Below, one piece after another: positions 43,487 through 51,872 of a DNA stretch of 51,872 nt. The position numbers and the translations under genes are program-made. The first letter of the stretch is position 1. Every line of letters begins with the position of its first letter. The notes below the pieces were generated by a model. The model saw only the letters and a program-made list of their open reading frames with translations, searched no databases and was not told where the DNA came from. The stretch is from Pelosinus sp. Its GTDB lineage: Bacteria > Bacillota > Negativicutes > DSM-13327. The stretch is taken from the NCBI GenBank assembly GCA_029239675.1, contig JARBUM010000014.1, positions 1 to 51,872 on the forward strand. Reading direction: 5' to 3'.

Positions 43487-44710
43487 TTAGAAATAATCTG
43501 CAAACCAAGTTTTATTGTTGGGAATAATTTTTTCTAGATAGGCAATCGCTTCATCTGATCCTTCAATTCTTCCCATATCCCTAAGAACTGTTGGCCTTTT
43601 GTAACTTAGCATCATAGTAGTAAAGGTTTGAATATCTAAATTGACTTCAAGTTTTTGAACTGAATCATCTATCCTGATGTTTGCATTTTCATCTAATACT
43701 ACAGAAAAAACACCGCAGTTCCACTCAATAAGTGGATCGGAGATATGAAATGATATTCCTTTGTTTTTTTCATTCGGTTTTACATCTGCAAAAGGAAATT
43801 GATTCATAAAGCTTTTTACATCGACAACACGAGCCATAATATAGGGGGAAATCTTTTCTTCCAATTCGCCTTCTGCAAATAAAAATGACATAGGTTCATT
43901 TGAGAATGTAGTTCCTTTAACAGAATAAACCATAGAAAAATGAGCCCGGATAAAAATCCAAATTCCCTTTCTTGCATCTTCATTAACAAATACCATTTCC
44001 CGCACAAAAAATGTTTCATTTTCTACTTTATAGTATACATATCCTGCCGGTAAATCATTTAAATCATAGTAAATAGCAACAGATAAGTCTTGTTTTTCCC
44101 AACGAAAATGCTCTTCCCAAGCAATATCATTTCTTAACATAGCAACGTTATTCTTATGAGAAAAGACTGAGTAAATCTTTTGTATATCTGGGTGATTAAT
44201 ATCAACACGGACGGTATGGCCTGATGCATTGTAAGACTTCGGCAATTGTGTATCTTTAATCGTATAATTAATTATATCAGATACAATTTCCCATCCTTTT
44301 TTCTTATAATAGGAAACTGAATAAGGATAAAGATAGGATATGGTTTGTCCTTTATTTCTCATATTTTTTAGAGCTTCTTTCATTAATGAATGCATTAGGC
44401 CATAGCCTGCATATTCTGGATACGTTCCTACTCCAGTAATCCCGCCCATTTTGTAAGGCTTGCCGTGAATATTCACACTAAATGGATAAACCATCAATTG
44501 GGAAATTAATTTTTCACCATCAAACCAACCAATTATATCGCATGATTTCATGAGAGGCCTTTTCCAGCTAATAATATTTTTATCGCCAAATTTAGTGATA
44601 TCATTATTAGTTACTTGAAAAACATAATTCATAAGGTCATTGAATTGTTCGAAATGTCTAATATCAACTTTTCTGATTTCAAACTTATCTTTAATACTTT
44701 CATTATCCAT
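43487..44710 (-). CDS. Eis-like GNAT N-acetyltransferase
   Basis: The 407-residue protein has the three-part Eis layout: an N-terminal GNAT domain (acetyl-CoA loop GVGTYPEYAGYGLMHSLMKEAL), a second degenerate GNAT fold in the middle, and a C-terminal SCP2-like domain beginning near ISFHISDPLIEW. The end is FADYF with a terminal Phe carboxylate, as used by Eis as a catalytic base. Eis enzymes acetylate amines on aminoglycosides or proteins; the substrate here is unknown. GAGG lies seven bases before ATG 44710. Confidence 0.85.
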   Translation of the reverse strand: MDNESIKDKFEIRKVDIRHFEQFNDLMNYVFQVTNNDITKFGDKNIISWKRPLMKSCDIIGWFDGEKLISQLMVYPFSVNIHGKPYKMGGITGVGTYPEYAGYGLMHSLMKEALKNMRNKGQTISYLYPYSVSYYKKKGWEIVSDIINYTIKDTQLPKSYNASGHTVRVDINHPDIQKIYSVFSHKNNVAMLRNDIAWEEHFRWEKQDLSVAIYYDLNDLPAGYVYYKVENETFFVREMVFVNEDARKGIWIFIRAHFSMVYSVKGTTFSNEPMSFLFAEGELEEKISPYIMARVVDVKSFMNQFPFADVKPNEKNKGISFHISDPLIEWNCGVFSVVLDENANIRIDDSVQKLEVNLDIQTFTTMMLSYKRPTVLRDMGRIEGSDEAIAYLEKIIPNNKTWFADYF

Positions 44711-45125
44711 AAAATGGCCTCATTTCATCTACTTTTTAATAAGCCAAAGAGGATTATCAATATATATTTGTGGAATAGCACATCTCAATCTAATAATCAA
44801 AAATAGTTTAAACTTTAGATTTTCTGGCTTTACATCCCGCCTAAGAAATAGGTGGGTAAAGGGCAATTATATAGCATAATGATCTTCAAAAAGAATCGTG
44901 TATATTATTGTCCTAACCTTTGGCGGATATGCATAAAGCCTGGAAAAAATATTTCTCTTGTCTTCCTAGCTCTTTATCGTAGATGAATTGAGACCCCTAC
45001 GTAAGTAGGACAGCACCGCCGTCTTGGTCTAGGATACATCCCTCCCTATTTAATGAGTCGGATAATCATCACTTGGACTCACGTGAGCGAATTATTTAAA
45101 ACCAGATAAAGGTTTTTATTTATTT
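44711..45125. other. Intergenic region without recognised features
   Basis: This 415-nt region separates divergent genes. I found no gene, clear promoter or hairpin. Promoters for both flanking genes must lie here. Confidence 0.4.
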
Positions 45126-45779
45126 TTGCCGAATATTCTAACAATTAAGAAAGGAAGTGTTACTACGGATACTAAGGAACTACAGCTATTAAAATCTTTT
45201 CATCATAAAATAGAACAGAATGCCTTTGATGAAAAGGATATTTATTCTTTTTTTAATTTAATCAAGAAATTGGCGAAAAAAGATACCCCTACTTTTGAAC
45301 TTGGTGATTTTATTGTGCAGAGGGAAAGATATAGAGGGTCTATTCATACCTATTTACTTGACGCAAAAGCAAAGCTAGATAAATCAGCAAAAGAGAAAAC
45401 AGTATTGGCTATTGATCCCATTTACTCTTTTGATGAAATAGTCCACAATGTTAATGATATTATGATGCTACATAAATTGTCTGGCTTTAAAGAGGAAGTT
45501 ATTTGTGGGATTGTTTTATGCATAATCTCTCTTTTGCATGGTGTGAAACTATTAAATAAAAAAGAACAACTTGGCCATTTGGTATTTTCTATTCAAAATG
45601 ATCAAGTCATTTTATCAGGTGTCATACGTGGCAAAAATAAGCTAGATATAATTTTTCCAGTGATCGCAACTAAGAATATTTTTTGCCAAATAGCGAATCA
45701 AACCAATGAACCTACTTTATTTAATGACGGCGTTAAAGTCAAGAATGTCCATAATAAATTGATTGTTAACTTCAACTAA
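45126..45779 (+). CDS. Hypothetical cytoplasmic protein
   Basis: The 217-residue frame is rich in Lys, Asp, Ile and Leu, without a signal peptide. One hydrophobic segment (VICGIVLCIISLLHGVKLLN) near residue 130 might be buried or a membrane helix. The first half looks helical and the last part beta-rich (VFSIQNDQVILSGVIRG). I do not recognise a family. The start is uncertain: TTG 45126 opens the frame without a well-spaced ribosome site, while the AAGAAAGGAAG sequence at 45148-45158 has no in-frame start just after it. Confidence 0.55.
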   Translation: MPNILTIKKGSVTTDTKELQLLKSFHHKIEQNAFDEKDIYSFFNLIKKLAKKDTPTFELGDFIVQRERYRGSIHTYLLDAKAKLDKSAKEKTVLAIDPIYSFDEIVHNVNDIMMLHKLSGFKEEVICGIVLCIISLLHGVKLLNKKEQLGHLVFSIQNDQVILSGVIRGKNKLDIIFPVIATKNIFCQIANQTNEPTLFNDGVKVKNVHNKLIVNFN

Positions 45780-45796
45780 AAATGAGAGCAAATTAT

Positions 45797-45841
45797 AGAA
45801 CTCCTGCAAGAGGTTATCCCTAACTCTCTTACAGGAGTTCT
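45797..45841. terminator. Hairpin between convergent genes
   Basis: AGAACTCCTG and its complement enclose a further AAGAG/CTCTT stem. T-runs are poor on both strands, but the position between two converging genes suggests a shared terminator. Confidence 0.55.
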
Positions 45842-45894
45842 TCCTGTTACAACAACATTTCTCCCAATCTCCTTAGGAACAATTCGCTCTGCAA

Positions 45895-46938
45895 CTACTC
45901 ACCGTCACCGCCAAGGAAACTGCCCAGACCACCAAGTATGGTGCCTCCTAGAACAGCCTTGCCAAGCACACTTCCTTCCTCTCGACCTCCGCCTCTCTGG
46001 GGCGCTGCTGCCAACATCCGCCCAGCCAATCGAGAAAAGGGCAGTGATTGTAACCAAATTTTTCCCGGCCCTTGTAAAACCGCAAAAAATAGTCCCTCGC
46101 CACCAAACAAAGCACTCTTAATGTTTCCCGCTTGCTGAATATCGAACTGAACACTAGGCTCAAAAGCTACAATACATCCAGTATCAACGTGTAATATTTC
46201 ACCCGACTGGAGTTGACGCTCGACGATAGTACCACCGGCATGCATAAACGCGAGACCATCACCATCAAGTTTCTGCATGATAAACCCTTCACCGCCGAAC
46301 AATCCTGTCATGATTTTACGTTGAAAATAAATTCCTACTGAAACACCTTTTGCTGCACATAAAAAACTATCTTTCTGACAAATTATCGTTCCTCCAAATT
46401 GAGATAGATGCATTGGTATGATGTTGCCGGGATAGGGTGCGCCGAAAGCGACTTTAGCTTTGTTATAACCACGGTGAGTAAAAACAGTCATAAACAAACT
46501 CTCGCCTGTCAGCAATCGTTTTCCCGCACCCACTAGCTTATCAAACAAGCCTCCTTGGCTACTTTTGGCTGATCCATCGCCAAAAATAGTATCCATTTCC
46601 ACAGCGCTGTCTTTGTACATCATGGCTCCAGCTTCCGCAATCACACTTTCACCAGGATCAAGTTCCACTTCAACAAATTGCATCTCAGTGCCAAATATCT
46701 TATAGTCCACTTCATCAGAAGTACGAGTACGTAAATTTGGAGGAAGCACACTGCGTGCTGGCGGACCAGATACAGCAGATGATGCTGCCGCTAATTCAGC
46801 TATTTTTTCAATGGGAATCCACTCAGGAAATCCTTCCCTCCAAGCAAGACCATTAGAATTTTCTTTTGCATAGCTTCTTGCTTGAGTCGCAGTTAGCGGG
46901 CCAAATTGCTTTCCATCATAATCTAAGTACCACTCCAT
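45895..46938 (-). CDS. GYF2-AIM24 (TIGR00266) family protein
   Basis: The 347-residue protein begins with a GYF_2 domain (MEWYLDYDGKQFGPLTATQA through WIPIEKIAEL) and continues into a TIGR00266/AIM24 beta-rich domain: VELDPGESVIAEAGAMMYKD, LFMTVFTHRG, and GGEGFIMQKLDGDGLAFMHAGG. It ends in a Gly-rich tail (GGTILGGLGSFLGGDGE) that could insert in or touch the membrane. AIM24-type proteins form trimers; their function is open. GGGGGAA precedes the ATG. Confidence 0.88.
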   Translation of the reverse strand: MEWYLDYDGKQFGPLTATQARSYAKENSNGLAWREGFPEWIPIEKIAELAAASSAVSGPPARSVLPPNLRTRTSDEVDYKIFGTEMQFVEVELDPGESVIAEAGAMMYKDSAVEMDTIFGDGSAKSSQGGLFDKLVGAGKRLLTGESLFMTVFTHRGYNKAKVAFGAPYPGNIIPMHLSQFGGTIICQKDSFLCAAKGVSVGIYFQRKIMTGLFGGEGFIMQKLDGDGLAFMHAGGTIVERQLQSGEILHVDTGCIVAFEPSVQFDIQQAGNIKSALFGGEGLFFAVLQGPGKIWLQSLPFSRLAGRMLAAAPQRGGGREEGSVLGKAVLGGTILGGLGSFLGGDGE

Positions 46939-46992
46939 TTTTATTCCCCCTACTCTCCTATTTGCCTATTATTATATGGCAAAAAACATAAG

Positions 46993-47021
46993 GGAGCAAA
47001 CTTCCTTACGAAATTTGCTCC
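46993..47021. terminator. Hairpin terminator
   Basis: GGAGCAAA and its complement flank a 13-base loop, with TTTTTCC on plus and CTTATGTTTTTTG on minus. It lies just after the short frame ending at 47041. Confidence 0.6.
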
Positions 47022-47040
47022 TTTTTCCATCAACCCCGTT

Positions 47041-47187
47041 TTATAAATAGCTTGTAATAACTTTGATAAGTTCCTTCGTAGTATCCGCCCCGCTCAATTC
47101 AAGAGTTAGTGCTGTGCTTTTAGCTAACACTTGATTAATTACCGTTTTAAGACAGGAGGCAACAGTATGTTCACCAATATGCGACAA
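47041..47187 (-). CDS. Short hypothetical protein, faintly HPr-like
   Basis: A 48-residue frame runs from TTG 47187 to a stop at 47041. Coding-like composition and the pattern EHTVASCLKTVINQVLAKS then TLELSGADTTKELIKVI recall the helix-strand-helix order of HPr-like proteins, without the active-site His-Ala-Arg. A hairpin lies directly at its start, so the TTG start is doubtful; it may be the remnant of a longer gene. A terminator follows. Confidence 0.35.
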   Translation of the reverse strand: MSHIGEHTVASCLKTVINQVLAKSTALTLELSGADTTKELIKVITSYL

Positions 47188-47223
47188 AAGGGACGTTCTG
47201 GAGTGGCCCCCAAAGCGTCCCTT
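47188..47223 (-). terminator. Probable terminator of selO
   Basis: AAGGGACG and its complement form an eight-base stem with a 20-base loop, followed on minus by TTTTG. It begins 12 nt past the SelO stop codon. Confidence 0.5.
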
Positions 47224-47234
47224 ATGCTACTATA

Positions 47235-48695
47235 TCAGGTACCACAAAAAGTTCGGTAAGGGCGGGATGATAGCGCCGGTAGTGTAGAGTACTCAGCCTG
47301 TTCGGGGGAGTGCGCGTAGGGACTTGAAAGAACATCAAGAAGCCGCTCCATCACGCTGTAGTCTCCTTGTTTCACTGCGGCTTCTAATGCTGCTTCTACC
47401 CGATGGTTACGAGGGATTATCGCAGGATTGGCGCTGCGCATCAACTGCTGAGAGAAGGCTTTTGGTTCCTGCTGTCTACCTAGTCTCGCCTGCCACAGTT
47501 CATACCACTGAGCAAATTCTGTGGTGCCAAACAGTACTGCGTCCTCCGTTGTATCAAAAGTTAATGCGCGGAAGGTATTAGTGTAGTCCGCACGATACTT
47601 CTGCATCATATTGAGGAGGCTTTCAATAAGTGATTCATCCTGTATCTCTTCGTTAAATATTCCAAGTTTCGCTCTCATTCCCGCGAGCCAATTACAACGA
47701 AACAACTCATTAAAATCTGAAATTGCATCCTGGGCCAGTTTGACAGCCTGTTCCGCATCATCATGCAGTAGCGGCAATAGGGTTTCAGCAAATCGTGCAA
47801 GATTCCATCCGGCAATATACGGCTGATTGCCATAGGCATATCGGCCTTGAAGGTCAATAGAGCTGAACACCGTTGCCGGGTCATAGGCATCCATGAAAGC
47901 ACAAGGCCCATAATCAATGGTCTCTCCACTAAGGGCCATGTTATCGGTGTTCATCACCCCGTGAATAAAGCCAACCAGCTGCCACTTGGCAATCAGTACA
48001 GCCTGACGCTTGATCACTTCCTGAAGTAGGAAAAGATAGCGGTTTGGAACAGCGTCAACGTCTGGAAAATGTCGTTGCAATGTATAATCAGCCAGGGTCC
48101 GGAGATCCGGAGCAGTGCCCCATTTTGAAACGTATTCAAAGGTGCCAACACGCAGATGACTGGCAGCCACGCGGGTCATAATTGCACCAGGCTGGTCGGC
48201 TTCGCGGATTACTGACTCACCGGTTGTCACCACTGCTAGGCTGCGTGTGGTAGCAATACCAAGAGCATGCATTGCTTCGCTGATGATGTATTCGCGCAGC
48301 ATCGGTCCAAGTGCCGCTCGACCATCGCCCCGACGAGAGTATGGCGTTCTGCCAGAACCCTTGAGCTGAATATCAAACCGCGCGCCGTGGGGAGTGATCT
48401 GCTCGCCAAGCAGCAGAGCCCTGCCGTCCCCTAACAAGGCAAGATGCCCAAATTGATGTCCTGCATAAGCTTGAGCAAGAGGTAAAGCCCCCTCAGGAAT
48501 CCGGTTACCAGCAAGCACCGCTACACCATCTTCGCTTTGCAGCGCCTCAACGTTCAATCCTAGGGATGTTGCCAACAGATGATTGAGAATGCTCAACTTC
48601 GGTGAGCGTACGGGGGTTGGTTTCATGCTAGTAAAAAATGTTTTTGGCAGATGAGCATAACTGTTGTCTAAGTTCCATCCTGTTTCTATTGTCAT
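47235..48695 (-). CDS. selO: SelO (YdiU) protein adenylyltransferase
   Basis: The 486-residue pseudokinase transfers AMP to protein hydroxyl groups. Family motifs: [73 protein letters not shown] with the Asn and Asp metal-binding residues, and the [15 protein letters not shown] segment. The C-terminus ends FCGT, with the Cys that replaces selenocysteine in animal SelO. GGAAAGGAG before ATG 48695 fixes the start; the frame extends 39 codons further without support. It is linked to redox stress in other bacteria. Confidence 0.95.
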   Translation of the reverse strand: MTIETGWNLDNSYAHLPKTFFTSMKPTPVRSPKLSILNHLLATSLGLNVEALQSEDGVAVLAGNRIPEGALPLAQAYAGHQFGHLALLGDGRALLLGEQITPHGARFDIQLKGSGRTPYSRRGDGRAALGPMLREYIISEAMHALGIATTRSLAVVTTGESVIREADQPGAIMTRVAASHLRVGTFEYVSKWGTAPDLRTLADYTLQRHFPDVDAVPNRYLFLLQEVIKRQAVLIAKWQLVGFIHGVMNTDNMALSGETIDYGPCAFMDAYDPATVFSSIDLQGRYAYGNQPYIAGWNLARFAETLLPLLHDDAEQAVKLAQDAISDFNELFRCNWLAGMRAKLGIFNEEIQDESLIESLLNMMQKYRADYTNTFRALTFDTTEDAVLFGTTEFAQWYELWQARLGRQQEPKAFSQQLMRSANPAIIPRNHRVEAALEAAVKQGDYSVMERLLDVLSSPYAHSPEQAEYSTLPALSSRPYRTFCGT

Positions 48696-49505
48696 CTTAT
48701 CTCCTTTCCTTCTTTTGTCTTTCTGTATCTTAGTTTTTTCATTTACGTAAACCAAAATCATAAGATTTCTATGATTTTTTCCACTATCACTTTCTATACT
48801 AACACAAGGCAACTACTTTTAGTGTCTACCTCTGCCAAGTTATTATACCCTCAAAGCAAGAAGGAGGCCCATGCATTTCCTCATCTTGAGTTAATACTAT
48901 AACTGCTTTGCTCCCATAATTACAATCAGATCTCCTAGTCTCAGCCTCTTCGTGCATTGTCGCAACCAACGCGGCTGGAATCCCAGATATTAAGCACTCC
49001 CAATAGTACTTCACGCTCTAATGTATATAGACCTTACTTTATCGGGCATATTACTATTGATGATTTATCATGTCGTCTCGTAACTTCTTTCTCTAGCCCC
49101 CCTTGGGGGGCTATTTCTTCGCATTTTTTCTATGTTGTCTAACTGCCTATCAAAGTTAATATCTTATAAATTACCGAATACTCTCTAGAAGATCCCTTTA
49201 TTATCATTATCCACAATTTCATAAAGGGATACTAGTTTTATTCCAATTCAATAATGCTACTTACTGCTAGACGTAATCTTTCTAGTTCCCTATCATTTTT
49301 GCTACTTGGCTGGTTTTCAGCTGTTGAGCTTATCCGACTCTTGATAGAACGATGGCCCCTGCAGATAGGGCATTCAATATCTCACCTACTCAAAAATATT
49401 TAATATTTCACGATAACCGCCCCCTGAGCGCAAATCACATGTATGAAGATCCGTAAACCTCAAATACTAAACAGGAAATATTCTTGTAGCAAAGGTGGCT
49501 CTAGT
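48696..49505. other. Long intergenic region upstream of the pyruvate oxidoreductase gene
   Basis: This 810-nt region holds no convincing gene. It contains a perfect 20-base palindrome (TAGCCCCCC and complement, 49094-49113) ending in TTTCTTC, and a ten-base inverted repeat ATCCCTTTAT (49192-49201 and 49221-49230). A hydrophobic 20-codon frame (49025-49087) ends just before the first palindrome. The promoter of the pyruvate oxidoreductase gene is probably in the last 250 nt, but I could not place it. Confidence 0.4.
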
Positions 49506-51872
49506 ATGGCAAAAAAAATGAAAACAATGGACGGCAATCAAGCAGCTGCTGAAGCCTCTTACGCCCTTACTGAGGTTGCAATCATTTTTCCAATTACACC
49601 CTCATCGCCGATGGCAGAAGGGGTTGATGAAGCATCAGCTCACGGTAGAAAGAACTTGTTTGACCAACCTGTAAAAGTTGTAGAGATGCAATCTGAGGCG
49701 GGTGCTTCCGGAGCTGTTCACGGTTCACTCCAGGCAGGAGCTCTTACAACAACCTATACTGCTTCCCAAGGGTTACTCTTAATGATTCCTGAGATGTATA
49801 AGATGGCAGGTAATCTGGTTCCGGCAGTTTTTCATGTAACCGCTCGTGCCCTAGCATCCCATGCCTTGTCAATTTTCGGCGATCATCAGGATATTAATGC
49901 CTGCCGCCAAACTGGTTTTACCTTACTTTGTTCTAACGATGTCCAAGAAGCGATGGATCTTGGCTATATTGCCCATCTTTCCGCAATCAAGTCTAGGGTA
50001 CCCTTCTTACATTTCTTTGACGGATTTAGAACATCTCATGAAATCCAGAAAATTGAAGTAACACCCGCTGACGCGATTGCGAAACTTGTTGATCATAAAG
50101 CAATTGAAGAATTTAGAAACCGCGCCCTGAATCCCGAACACCCTGTATTAAGGGGAACTGCGGAAAACCCTGATATTTATTTCCAAAATCGCGAGGCTTC
50201 TAATCCATTTATCGAAGCAATTCCTGATATTGTGGAAAACTACTTCCAAGAATTCAAGAAAATTACGGGGCGTCAATACCACCCCTTCGAGTACTACGGG
50301 GATCCTGAGGCCGAAAATATAATCGTGGCCATGGGCTCAGTTTGCAACACAACGGAAGAAACTATCGATTACCTAAAAGCAAAAGGCGAAAAGGTTGGAC
50401 TTCTCAAAGTTCACTTATACCGCCCGTTTTCCAAGAAATATTTCTTTGCAGTTTTGCCTAAGTCTGTGAAGAAGATTGCTGTCCTAGACCGCACCAAAGA
50501 ACCTGGAGCAACTGGTGAACCGCTCTATCTTGATGTACTTCAGATGTTTAATCATGAATCCATAAAACCAGTGATAGTTGGCGGGAGATACGGCCTTGGA
50601 TCGAAAGATACCACACCCAGTCACATCCTCGCTGTTTATGAGAATCTGAAACAAAGCCAGCCTAAAGATGGCTTCACTGTTGGAATTGTTGACGATGTCA
50701 CCCACACCTCACTGCCGATAAAAGAGTCGGTAGATACTACGCCAGAAGGCACGATTAGTTGTAAATTCTGGGGACTTGGGTCTGATGGTACTGTTGGCGC
50801 CAATAAAACAGCGATCAAAATTATCGGTGACAATACCGACTTCTATGCACAGGGATACTTTGAATACGACAGTAAGAAATCCGGCGGTACAACAATATCT
50901 CATTTACGCTTTGGCAAAAAACCAATTAAATCTTCCTATTTAGTGTCCGATGCCGACTATATTGCCTGTCACAACCGGTCATTCATTTATCATTACCACC
51001 TACTCAAAGGGCTTAAGAAGAATGGTAGTTTTGTCCTTAACTGCCCATGGGGTCCAGAAGAACTGGAAGAACATCTACCAGCCCTCTTAAAACGTTATAT
51101 CGCGAAAAATAATATCAACTTCTATACCATAGATGCCATATCCATTGCCGAAGGAATTGGACTCGGTGGCCGCATTAATATGGTCATGCAGGCAGCTTTC
51201 TTTAAATTAGCCAACGTTATACCCGTCGAAGAATCCATTAAGTACCTAAAGGATTCCATCGAAAAAATGTACGGCAAAAAAGGTGCTAATATTGTTGAGA
51301 TGAACCAAAAGGCTGTCGACCGCGGCGTTGATGGATTGCACCAGGTTAAAGTTCCTGCCTCCTGGGCTGATGCTAAAGATGAAGATTTGCCCGTAAAAGA
51401 CGAACCTGATTTCGTTAAAAACATTCAACGTCCCATGGCTAGCCACGACGGAGACGACCTTCCGGTCAGCGTTTTTGTCGGCATGGAGGACGGAACGCAT
51501 CCCCTTGGTACAACAAAATACGAAAAAAGAGGAATTGCTGTTTATCTTCCTGAATGGCAAATTGATAAATGTATTCAATGTAATCAGTGTGCCTATGTAT
51601 GTCCCCATGCGACCGTTCGAGCTTTCCTCCTAAATGATGAAGAAAAAGGAAAAGCTCCTGATACTTTTAAGACAAAGGAACCTAAAAACAACAAACTCGA
51701 AGGATATCATTACCGTATTCAAGTTGCTCCCCTTGATTGTACCGGATGCGGCAACTGTGCCGATATATGTCCTGCACCGGGAAAAGCGCTTATTATGAAG
51801 CCAGCAGACCATGAAATTGAGATGGAATCGGAAAACTGGGAATTTGCTATGAGGGTAACGGAAAAATCAGAT
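49506..51872 (+). CDS. nifJ: Pyruvate:ferredoxin (flavodoxin) oxidoreductase, 3'-truncated by window
   Basis: The first 789 residues of the single-chain PFOR (usual length about 1170) are present; the frame is open to the window end. Domain I has AIIFPITPSSPMAEGVDE and QSEAGASGAVHGSLQAGAL; the following domains include GLKVHLYRPFS-like text and GRYGLGSKDTTP. Near the window end are two [4Fe-4S] motifs, CIQCNQCAYVCPHA and CTGCGNCADICPAP. The TPP domain is beyond the edge. PFOR oxidises pyruvate to acetyl-CoA with reduced ferredoxin, as expected in a strict anaerobe. The start ATG 49506 has AAGGTGG seven bases upstream. Confidence 0.95.
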   Translation, partial: MAKKMKTMDGNQAAAEASYALTEVAIIFPITPSSPMAEGVDEASAHGRKNLFDQPVKVVEMQSEAGASGAVHGSLQAGALTTTYTASQGLLLMIPEMYKMAGNLVPAVFHVTARALASHALSIFGDHQDINACRQTGFTLLCSNDVQEAMDLGYIAHLSAIKSRVPFLHFFDGFRTSHEIQKIEVTPADAIAKLVDHKAIEEFRNRALNPEHPVLRGTAENPDIYFQNREASNPFIEAIPDIVENYFQEFKKITGRQYHPFEYYGDPEAENIIVAMGSVCNTTEETIDYLKAKGEKVGLLKVHLYRPFSKKYFFAVLPKSVKKIAVLDRTKEPGATGEPLYLDVLQMFNHESIKPVIVGGRYGLGSKDTTPSHILAVYENLKQSQPKDGFTVGIVDDVTHTSLPIKESVDTTPEGTISCKFWGLGSDGTVGANKTAIKIIGDNTDFYAQGYFEYDSKKSGGTTISHLRFGKKPIKSSYLVSDADYIACHNRSFIYHYHLLKGLKKNGSFVLNCPWGPEELEEHLPALLKRYIAKNNINFYTIDAISIAEGIGLGGRINMVMQAAFFKLANVIPVEESIKYLKDSIEKMYGKKGANIVEMNQKAVDRGVDGLHQVKVPASWADAKDEDLPVKDEPDFVKNIQRPMASHDGDDLPVSVFVGMEDGTHPLGTTKYEKRGIAVYLPEWQIDKCIQCNQCAYVCPHATVRAFLLNDEEKGKAPDTFKTKEPKNNKLEGYHYRIQVAPLDCTGCGNCADICPAPGKALIMKPADHEIEMESENWEFAMRVTEKSD

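Noticed and set aside
48826-49014. 62-codon minus-strand frame upstream of selO
   Set aside because: No ribosome site before any of its ATG codons, no family pattern, and it overlaps an equally long plus-strand frame; treated as chance.
1-51872. Search for CRISPR arrays, tRNA/rRNA genes, transposases and integrases
   Set aside because: No regular direct-repeat/spacer array, cloverleaf, rRNA segment or transposase motif was seen anywhere in the window.

Overview
The window looks like a chromosomal segment of an anaerobic, low-to-mid GC Firmicute with an outer membrane (class Negativicutes, of the Pelosinus/Sporomusa kind). The evidence is a TolC-type outer-membrane channel and an RND efflux pump beside typical Firmicute genes (CBO0543-type membrane proteins, strong GGAGG ribosome sites, TTG/GTG starts) and a one-polypeptide pyruvate:ferredoxin oxidoreductase at the right edge. 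The genus is inference; no rRNA or tRNA gene was seen.

Left part (1-14,000, almost all on the minus strand): an Rnk-like factor, a secreted unknown, a MacAB-like ABC exporter (ATPase, double-FtsX permease, HlyD adaptor), and an envelope metal-efflux locus: CusC/B/A-like pump, a lipoprotein, an NlpC/P60 hydrolase, a Met-rich secreted protein, a 58-residue exported peptide ending in a His-rich tail, and a 32-residue membrane microprotein. Four promoters here share one architecture: direct repeats of a TTCAY-type half-site every 11 bp, the last one exactly 15 nt before the -10 box. This suggests one OmpR/PhoB-type response regulator, not encoded in the window.

Centre (14,167-26,673, minus): an eleven-gene operon transcribed in the order archaeal-type (type II) GAPDH, archaeal-type PGK, transketolase N and C halves, iolB, iolD, iolE, iolG, sugar ABC ATPase, permease and binding protein. 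It takes inositol as far as 5-dehydro-2-deoxygluconate but has no iolC kinase, iolJ aldolase or iolA dehydrogenase. I propose that the transketolase cleaves this ketose to 3-hydroxy-4-oxobutanoate, a carboxylate isostere of glyceraldehyde 3-phosphate, and that the GAPDH-like and PGK-like enzymes oxidise it to malate with ATP formation. The PGK homologue has Asp where the family has a phosphate-binding Arg. This is the main candidate for an undescribed system. A DcuC C4-dicarboxylate carrier lies nearby, beyond an M20 peptidase.

Right part (30,000-51,872): an alkylation-repair cluster (ogt, alkA, adaA, DUF1848); a DOMON lipoprotein next to a predicted di-heme b-type membrane protein; several small membrane proteins; a cystine-type transporter behind a promoter-terminator leader; glutathione peroxidase; a Cys-rich PAS-like protein; an ECF sigma factor with a small membrane partner; YjdM/PhnA; an Eis-like acetyltransferase; a GYF2-AIM24 protein; SelO; and the first 789 codons of pyruvate:ferredoxin oxidoreductase, which runs off the window.
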